A stretch of 6,192 nt of DNA, taken from Desulfurococcales archaeon (GTDB lineage: Archaea > Thermoproteota > Thermoprotei_A > Sulfolobales > NBVN01). Below the pieces are notes generated by a model that was not told where the DNA came from, ran no database searches, and saw only the letters and a list, made by a program, of their open reading frames with translations. Position numbers and translations under genes: made by a program. The DNA lies in assembly GCA_021163585.1 (NCBI GenBank), contig JAGGTW010000113.1:1-6192 (forward strand). The letters are read 5' to 3'. Of the stretch, positions 1-4,475 are shown in pieces (within the stretch, counting starts at the first letter, position 1; each line of letters opens with the position of its first letter).

Positions 1-2963
1 AAGGTGCAGAACGGTATTATCCTACCGTCAGGCATTAGGTAGTGTATATTACACCTCATTACCCTCTGGACGTCATAGTTGTAGAGATCCATGAAGTGCA
101 TCATTCCCAGGAAGAGGAACCTGTAGTGCCACTCACCCAGCGCGTCATAGGACTGCTTCGTGAATATATTGAAGAGCATCTTAGGCATCGACCCCTTAAT
201 CTCTGGTGGGACATCACCCCATTTAATAAATTTAGTGATTATATTGAAGAGAACTTTACCACCTACTAGCAGCCTCCCTCTACCACTCTTCAACTCCTCA
301 GCCTTCTCCATCAGGTAACTCAAGAACCCCTCAACGTCGATGAAGTGTGTTATGGGCGTCAATTCTACATCACTGCCTTTACCCTTCTTGACGTAAACGT
401 ACGTGGCAACACCGCATTGCGGGTGGTTTGCCATTTCAAACTTAAATTTATTGGCTAGTGCCTCAATGAACGACGATATAGGTACGGATGCGGGAACCGG
501 GAACCAATCCTGTGCTGTTACCTGCTTATTTGTCTGCTCCTCAATTAACTTCACGGCATCAGCTATTGTGACCCTCAGCTTCTCCCTCTCTGACTTCTTG
601 ATCCTCCCTGTAAGCGATACAGGCTGGAAGTTCACTGCCCTTACGATGTCCATATTGAGTGCAGCAAATCTTATTATATCCCCTAATTCACTCGTATTAA
701 CACCCTTAATGATCGTGGGCACGAGAACCACACTAGACATTCCTGCCTTCCTAAATACTTCGAAAATGTAGGGAACCTCCCAGTGATTCTTAGGGTTAGC
801 TTTAGGTGTCACGCCATCAAAGCTCATGTATACTGTGTTCACTCCAGCACTCCTTAATTCTTTAGCAAACCTTACAGCTTCTTCTTCCCCCCTCTCAAGA
901 TACATCCTAGCAAACATTATTCCATGCGTGTTTAACTGGATGTGCCTCACACCCATGTTTCGCAGCAGTTTCACAATATCGACGATGTCCTCCCTGAGCG
1001 TCGGCTCGCCTCCAGTCAGCTGAATTACCGGGGTGACGCCCTGCTTCAGGTATTGCTCCATCATAAACTTAATTTGCTCAATTGTTGGCTCATAAACAAA
1101 TCCTAGTTTTTCAGCATAAAAGAAGCAATTACTTACTAAGATCCCATCGGATGCTATGAAGTGGTGTTCGTTGGCATCTACTTCAAGGTCGTATACGTAC
1201 CCATTGTAAGGTAGCTTGCTTACTTCCTTAACTGTATCTACACAATAGTCTCCAATTCTCTCTATTCTTGCAGGTCTTCTGGCGCCTATATTTCCTAGCT
1301 TCTCTCTATGTCTTTTAACTAAAGGCACTACACTTACAAACTTCTCTAGGTCTTTCCCGGTAATTCTGAGTTTATAGATGTCATGCTTTGCTAACTTATT
1401 CCTTTCTTGCTTAACTCTACTGACCCTAGCAAATATACCAAGAGATTCGAGGAGGTAGAGTATATCTCTTATTAATCCCTTTGATGTGCTTGCATATCCT
1501 ATAGCTAAGTGCCTAGATCCTTTCTCAACGAAGCCGTCACCGTTAAAGAGTCCGCTCAACATAGCTATCTTTACGTCTGTTGGGAATTCCATAAAGTTCC
1601 GTGGGAGCCTTTTGTTGGGAGCGCCTTCAGGGATTTTGAATACGTGTTTAAATACTAACCTCATTAGCCTGCTTCCGATGACTATTTGCTTCGCTTTCCC
1701 TTCCCATGTTATGTAGCTATATGGTAGTCCAAGTTTCTTTAAGGCGTTAACTATCTCCTCTTCAACTTCCTTGTCACTAACAGTTATTCTTAGATCCTTA
1801 CCAGTGTAGTGACCATCCGCAATGAAATACCCTATGATTTTACCGAGCTCAGGGGTTAACTCAAGCATTGACGGTATTGTATATGTCGTAGCATCCCTAC
1901 CTAACTCAGGATCTACAGCTAGGTTCTCAGTTACTTCATAATACGCGTGTAAAGGTATTGTACCTCTCTCCTCCCAATAATAGACCTTATTTCCGTAGAG
2001 GCTTCGCAGGAGGTCGAAATCCACGTTTTCTTTTGTATGTACGTAGATCTTCTCGAGTTCCTCCTTAGGTAATTCTTTAAATGCTTCCAGGAGATTTATT
2101 TTCTTTAACCTCCCTTCAATTGTAAAGCTACAGAGAATCCTTACTTTATCTCCTACTTCTATCTCATCAGCTCTTTTCTTGATTAATTTACCATTCTTGT
2201 CAACGATTACTTTATGTTCAGGAGTTACGTGAATCTCCCTCCCCGACCTCGTCCTTAATTTTATTAGTTCGCCACTATGTGTTCGCCTCAAAAATTTTGT
2301 TACCTTTACCCATACTGCCCTATTATCCTTTAAAGAGAGAACATAGAGATCCTTCGGAACAGCGTATTCTCCTTTAAACCCATTGATCTCGACCTTATGT
2401 TCAAAAGAGAACTTCTTCGCAAGCTCACCGAGTTTAATTAGCTTAACCTCCCCATTAATTTTGAATAATACCTCCTCCCATTCCGGAAGGCAGTACCAGC
2501 AATCTAGGTCACATCTATTAGTGAGTACTAAGTTGGCTAGTGCAGTATGGTTTTTATGTAGTGGACAGAGCCCGCAGCTGAAGGGGCATGGAGCTGTGAA
2601 TTCTGTATAGACATACCTGGTTCCCCTACCCTCAACAAACCACTTCTCTAGTCTTTTAGCAAACTCTGCGTCACCTTGGTAAACCTCCTCTATTTCGCCG
2701 TGCTCTGGGCACTCCTTTCTAATATACCATCTCCTATCTTTCTCAACTATCACTGCAGGTAGTAATGCGTAACAGTATGGACAGATTGACTGGGTATACC
2801 TAATAAAGCGCTCACCTTCCCTCACTTTAGGTAGCTTCTTTCCTACCCTTATTTCCCTGTCAGCTATGAATATACTGCCTTTCTCAGGGTCGTACTTAGA
2901 GATTCTGAAAAGCTTGCGGGGCCCACTGACCGCGCCTAAGTCACTAGCTTCAGACCTCAACAT
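1..2963 (-). CDS. tes: Tes-like radical SAM tetraether lipid synthase precursor, intein-containing, C-terminus cut by window edge
   Basis: The frame is open for 987 codons from an ATG at 2963 to the left edge. Without the 455-residue intein it leaves 532 residues, already full family scale, so I infer only a short C-terminal piece is missing. Visible in order: a CPYC (61-64) plus CPEHG (85-89) metal-binding region, CPFSCGLCPLHKNHT (126-140), the radical SAM motif CDLDCWYC (C151, C155 and, after splicing, C613), GGEP (651-654) for SAM binding, then C850, C971 and C986, which may serve an auxiliary cluster. This order matches the archaeal MJ0619/Tes family. Those enzymes use radical chemistry to couple the phytanyl chain ends of two diether lipids at the membrane, giving tetraethers. 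Family assignment is firm; the exact reaction is inferred, because paralogues with other radical SAM roles exist. The start is backed by a GAGGTG ribosome binding site. thiL lies 62 bases upstream on the same strand. Confidence 0.78.
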   Translation of the reverse strand, partial: MLRSEASDLGAVSGPRKLFRISKYDPEKGSIFIADREIRVGKKLPKVREGERFIRYTQSICPYCYALLPAVIVEKDRRWYIRKECPEHGEIEEVYQGDAEFAKRLEKWFVEGRGTRYVYTEFTAPCPFSCGLCPLHKNHTALANLVLTNRCDLDCWYCLPEWEEVLFKINGEVKLIKLGELAKKFSFEHKVEINGFKGEYAVPKDLYVLSLKDNRAVWVKVTKFLRRTHSGELIKLRTRSGREIHVTPEHKVIVDKNGKLIKKRADEIEVGDKVRILCSFTIEGRLKKINLLEAFKELPKEELEKIYVHTKENVDFDLLRSLYGNKVYYWEERGTIPLHAYYEVTENLAVDPELGRDATTYTIPSMLELTPELGKIIGYFIADGHYTGKDLRITVSDKEVEEEIVNALKKLGLPYSYITWEGKAKQIVIGSRLMRLVFKHVFKIPEGAPNKRLPRNFMEFPTDVKIAMLSGLFNGDGFVEKGSRHLAIGYASTSKGLIRDILYLLESLGIFARVSRVKQERNKLAKHDIYKLRITGKDLEKFVSVVPLVKRHREKLGNIGARRPARIERIGDYCVDTVKEVSKLPYNGYVYDLEVDANEHHFIASDGILVSNCFFYAEKLGFVYEPTIEQIKFMMEQYLKQGVTPVIQLTGGEPTLREDIVDIVKLLRNMGVRHIQLNTHGIMFARMYLERGEEEAVRFAKELRSAGVNTVYMSFDGVTPKANPKNHWEVPYIFEVFRKAGMSSVVLVPTIIKGVNTSELGDIIRFAALNMDIVRAVNFQPVSLTGRIKKSEREKLRVTIADAVKLIEEQTNKQVTAQDWFPVPASVPISSFIEALANKFKFEMANHPQCGVATYVYVKKGKGSDVELTPITHFIDVEGFLSYLMEKAEELKSGRGRLLVGGKVLFNIITKFIKWGDVPPEIKGSMPKMLFNIFTKQSYDALGEWHYRFLFLGMMHFMDLYNYDVQRVMRCNIHYLMPDGRIIPFCT
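1128..2492 (-). other. Intein (455 aa, class 1, with LAGLIDADG endonuclease) in the radical SAM motif of tes
   Basis: A self-splicing protein insert in frame within the Tes-like gene. It begins at Cys158 of the precursor (block A, CLPEWEEVLFKI) and ends at Asn612 (block G, DGILVSN), followed by the +1 extein residue Cys613. Block B carries TPEH (intein residues 90-93). Block F reads YDLEVDANEHHFI (434-446). Nucleophile Cys1, terminal Asn455 and +1 Cys are all present, so splicing looks possible. The usual penultimate His is Ser454. Removing the insert restores CDLDCWYCFFYAEK, an uninterrupted CxxxCxxC motif. Four sampled 60-base lines inside the intein average about 38% G+C, against about 50% for four sampled extein lines, which fits horizontal acquisition. 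Boundaries are exact if the usual Cys1...Asn/Cys junction rule holds. Confidence 0.93.
1323..1847 (-). other. LAGLIDADG (DOD) homing endonuclease domain inside the intein
   Basis: Two LAGLIDADG-type helices can be read: LGKIIGYFIADG (intein residues 216-227) and MLSGLFNGDG (311-320). They are about 95 residues apart, the normal layout of a single-chain, pseudo-symmetric enzyme. Both metal-binding acidic residues are present (Asp226 and Asp319). Enzymes of this family cut an intein-free allele at the insertion site so that the intein is copied in by repair. No stop or frameshift interrupts the domain, so it may still be active. Outer limits are approximate. Confidence 0.8.
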
Positions 2964-2968
2964 AGAGC

Positions 2969-2974
2969 CACCTC
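2969..2974 (-). promoter_or_regulatory. Ribosome binding site of the tes-like gene
   Basis: On the minus strand GAGGTG stands five bases before the ATG at 2963. It is complementary to the archaeal 16S rRNA 3' end and is the strongest Shine-Dalgarno match in the window. It fixes the start of the Tes-like protein. Confidence 0.75.
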
Positions 2975-2990
2975 TAAGTAATAGTTGCGG

Positions 2991-3005
2991 GTATAAAATA
3001 AAACT
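2991..3005 (-). promoter_or_regulatory. T-rich element between thiL and tes: possible terminator and/or TATA box
   Basis: In the 62-base gap the minus strand reads GTTTTATTTTATACC. A T-run just after a stop codon is a typical archaeal terminator signal for thiL. The TTTTATA part could also be a TATA box for tes. A start about 25 bases on would fall near 2970, almost on the Shine-Dalgarno sequence, which makes a separate promoter less convincing than termination or read-through. No stem-loop is evident here. Confidence 0.35.
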
Positions 3006-3025
3006 GATGTGGAGAAATACTAGTT

Positions 3026-3964
3026 TTAGTTATCTACGAAGCCTTTGAAATTATCCCATCCAACTTCAGTTATGCGCTTACTATTAATTACTATTCCCGT
3101 GCCCCTCATAATTACACCTAATTCATGGCACGAATTAATTACTTCATTAGATGTGAAGAAAACTACGACTTCTTCACCCATGTACTTAATTATATCGGTG
3201 AGGTCCGCTTTAGCCTCCCTCATAAACTCGATAACCTCATCACATAACGGTAGTTCCTTGACTTTTAAACCGACATTGTTTAGGTTCAGTACTCTAAGTA
3301 TTGAACCCATGCCGTCGCTTATGTCAGTTGATGCGGTCACGGCATACTTCTTAATCACATCTAGGAACTCAATAGGTGGGTGAGGGTACATCGCCTTACT
3401 CAGCACGTCCTCCCACACTCTGTAATCAAGTTTCTTGGAGTACACTATGTACGGTATTGCTGAAATACCTAAGCATTTACTTACATATGCCTTATCGCCT
3501 ACTTTTAGGGGAGTATTAGGTACTACCTTATGTGCTACCCCAATTACTGCTACGTCGATCCATGCCTCATTGCTTCCGGAAGAATTGAGATCGCCACCAC
3601 AGTACAGGGCATTTATTGTCTTGCTTAAGTTCTTAATACCCCTAATTATGTTCATCAACAAATCAGCTTCCCAGTTCTTCGGAACTCCGAGAGATGCTGC
3701 AATTAATACGGGCTTACCGCCTTTAGCTATAATATCTGCAGTGGCTGAGCACGCAACCCTATAGCCGAAGCTGTCCCAAGACTGCCACGGGTACTTAGAA
3801 GCTTTTGCTGATGTACCGTCAATGTTCACTAACACCCAGACATCGCCAACCGGGTACGCAATAGCGTCATCGTACTTGCTCAGGGAACTTCCATGAACAG
3901 AATCCACGAATTCCTCAAGAATCGTTCTTATTACTTTTTCCTCACCAAGTAAATTCAATTTCAA
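3026..3964 (-). CDS. thiL: Thiamine-monophosphate kinase (ThiL family), divergent
   Basis: 312 residues, the usual ThiL length. ThiL phosphorylates thiamine monophosphate with ATP to give thiamine diphosphate, in the cytoplasm. Visible family landmarks in order: YDDA (31-34, normally GDDA), an acidic NIDGTS stretch (47-52), ATADIIAKGGKP (74-85, matching the SD-AAMG-P region), GGD (123-125), STDISDGM (212-219, matching DISDGL), MGEEVVVFF (262-270, matching GGEDYEL) and a closing GWDNF (302-306, matching GW-HF). The Mg-binding Asp residues are kept. The glycine of GDD is Tyr31 and the usual EGVHF segment is absent, so the substrate could differ; another AIR-synthase-like kinase is the main alternative. 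The start codon is TTG at 3964, chosen because GGTGAT lies just before it. It diverges from the ABC gene and precedes the tes-like gene. Confidence 0.72.
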   Translation of the reverse strand: MKLNLLGEEKVIRTILEEFVDSVHGSSLSKYDDAIAYPVGDVWVLVNIDGTSAKASKYPWQSWDSFGYRVACSATADIIAKGGKPVLIAASLGVPKNWEADLLMNIIRGIKNLSKTINALYCGGDLNSSGSNEAWIDVAVIGVAHKVVPNTPLKVGDKAYVSKCLGISAIPYIVYSKKLDYRVWEDVLSKAMYPHPPIEFLDVIKKYAVTASTDISDGMGSILRVLNLNNVGLKVKELPLCDEVIEFMREAKADLTDIIKYMGEEVVVFFTSNEVINSCHELGVIMRGTGIVINSKRITEVGWDNFKGFVDN

Positions 3965-3967
3965 GAA

Positions 3968-3973
3968 ATCACC
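3968..3973 (-). promoter_or_regulatory. Ribosome binding site of thiL, supports a TTG start
   Basis: GGTGAT on the minus strand ends three bases before the TTG at 3964-3962. The match to the archaeal anti-Shine-Dalgarno is good, though the spacing is short. No in-frame ATG lies nearby, so this site decides the start. The next TTG two codons later would also be within reach. Confidence 0.55.
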
Positions 3974-4010
3974 AACTAATAACAGCTTTATTCATTATTA
4001 TAACTTAGCA

Positions 4011-4027
4011 TAGATAACTTTTATTAA
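4011..4027 (-). promoter_or_regulatory. Probable thiL promoter with an operator-like octamer
   Basis: The minus strand reads TTAATAAA (4027-4020), a TATA-like box, followed after one base by GTTATCTA (4018-4011). Transcription would start near 3997 and give a leader of about 33 bases containing the GGTGAT site. The octamer is identical to one arm of the inverted repeat at 4188-4206, and it sits in the same place just after the TATA box. Confidence 0.4.
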
Positions 4028-4089
4028 GCCAAATAAGCTAGTTTGCAGTCATCCTTATTAGAGGCTGTACCGCGGGTGAGCAGCTAGCA

Positions 4090-4170
4090 TTACTGTGAGC
4101 CAGCAGATTGCCACAGTAACTGAATTAGTTAGGTAAGTAAATTGTACCTTGAAGGGCTTGCTCACAGTAA
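4090..4170. repeat. Three-copy CACAGTAA repeat set with an 11-bp inverted repeat
   Basis: TTACTGTGAGC (4090-4100) is the exact reverse complement of GCTCACAGTAA (4160-4170). A third copy of the core, CACAGTAA, lies at 4112-4119, so the left arm could pair with either right arm: an 8-bp stem with a 14-base loop or an 11-bp stem with a 59-base loop. The two right arms share TTGC(T)CACAGTAA. The region also holds GTAAGTAAA twice (4133-4141, 4167-4175) and a small AGGTA/TACCT hairpin (4131-4149). It lies between the two divergent promoters. Either DNA binding sites or a structured transcript could explain it. Confidence 0.55.
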
Positions 4171-4178
4171 GTAAAAAC

Positions 4179-4186
4179 TTATTTAT
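4179..4186 (+). promoter_or_regulatory. TATA-like box of a rightward promoter
   Basis: TTATTTAT preceded by the A-run AAAAAC (4173-4178), which resembles a BRE. A start about 26 bases downstream falls at 4208-4211, exactly at the first possible start codon of the small ORF. This promoter could drive that ORF as a leaderless message, a noncoding RNA, or a long leader for the ABC gene. Confidence 0.45.
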
Positions 4187-4206
4187 CTAGATAACCTAGT
4201 TATCTA
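4183..4206. promoter_or_regulatory. Palindromic operator candidate overlapping the rightward core promoter
   Basis: Two overlapping perfect palindromes are present: TTATCTAGATAA (4183-4194) and TAGATAAC-CTA-GTTATCTA (4188-4206, 8-bp arms and a 3-base spacer). They cover the end of the TATA box and the stretch up to the expected start point, the usual place for archaeal repressors that block TBP or RNA polymerase. The arm recurs once in the opposite thiL promoter (4011-4018). The binding protein is not identifiable here. Confidence 0.5.
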
Positions 4207-4207
4207 T

Positions 4208-4390
4208 TTGGTGGTCGCCACGCACAGCGGTGGGACGGTATGTTGTTTATGCTTTGGTTGCGATTACTTAAGCATCAGGGAACTTTTCTGTAATATACAT
4301 TCAAGAAGTATAATCGGTTCTGCCATACCTAGGGTCAATTATGTGGAAATCGACCTCTACAATATTTTCATGAGTGGGGAGTTTAAGTAA
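4208..4390 (+). CDS. Possible small Cys-rich protein (60 aa), unrecognised
   Basis: A TTG (or GTG at 4211) opens a 60-codon frame closed by TAA. I do not recognise the product. It has a CCLCFGC cluster at residues 12-18 and another Cys at 28, which might bind metal, and no clear signal or membrane segment. It has no Shine-Dalgarno, but its start matches the predicted transcription start of the promoter at 4179, which fits a leaderless message. Codons AGG, AGA and ATA fit the neighbours. A frame this short can occur by chance, and the same stretch could instead be an untranslated RNA or leader of the ABC gene 85 bases downstream. The 5' end can fold as GTGG-TCG-CCAC (4211-4221). Confidence 0.25.
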   Translation: MVVATHSGGTVCCLCFGCDYLSIRELFCNIHSRSIIGSAIPRVNYVEIDLYNIFMSGEFK

Positions 4391-4448
4391 GATCACAGGT
4401 GACTATTGTATTGAGTCCTTGATGGATGTAGCAGTCCCTGTTAACACC

Positions 4449-4456
4449 TTAAAAAA
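4449..4456 (+). promoter_or_regulatory. Weak TATA-like element before the ABC gene
   Basis: TTAAAAAA lies about 26 bases before 4478, so transcription could begin at or beside the ATG at 4476 and give a leaderless message. The remaining bases 4391-4448 show no other promoter-like element and only a short TCAC-AG-GTGA inverted repeat (4393-4402). This reading competes with the Shine-Dalgarno at 4465-4469; both cannot be used in one transcript. Confidence 0.25.
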
Positions 4457-4464
4457 CAGTGGCT

Positions 4465-4469
4465 GAGGT
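4465..4469 (+). promoter_or_regulatory. Ribosome binding site of the ABC exporter gene, favours the second ATG
   Basis: GAGGT directly abuts the first ATG (4470), leaving no spacer, but is six bases from the second in-frame ATG (4476). Normal spacing therefore favours 4476. An in-frame TGA at 4464-4466 excludes longer starts. Confidence 0.5.
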
Positions 4470-4475
4470 ATGCCA

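Noticed and set aside
1128..2492. Gene fusion or two separate genes instead of one interrupted Tes
   Set aside because: The frame is continuous, the insert carries intein blocks A, B, F and G and LAGLIDADG motifs, and removing it restores a perfect radical SAM motif. An intein explains everything.
3029..3036. GTTATCTA as an operator for tes
   Set aside because: It encodes the last residues of thiL (VDN) and lies well upstream of any tes TATA-like element, so chance is the simpler reading.
42..3764. Many plus-strand frames of 60-122 codons across 1-3764
   Set aside because: They lie opposite the two continuous minus-strand genes, lack ribosome binding sites and read as low-information hydrophobic or serine-rich text. 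They are antisense shadows.
4060..4180. CRISPR array or tRNA gene
   Set aside because: Repeat units are only 8-11 bases, partly inverted and irregularly spaced, unlike CRISPR. No T-loop GGTTCGA-type sequence or acceptor pairing for a tRNA is visible.
3965..4207. TPP riboswitch upstream of thiL
   Set aside because: The minus strand was read for the conserved CUGAGA and the pyrophosphate-binding core; neither is present, and the probable leader is only about 33 bases.
4403..4440. C/D box small RNA suggested by TTGATGGA
   Set aside because: No convincing paired D (CUGA) and C'/D' boxes at the correct spacing could be found.
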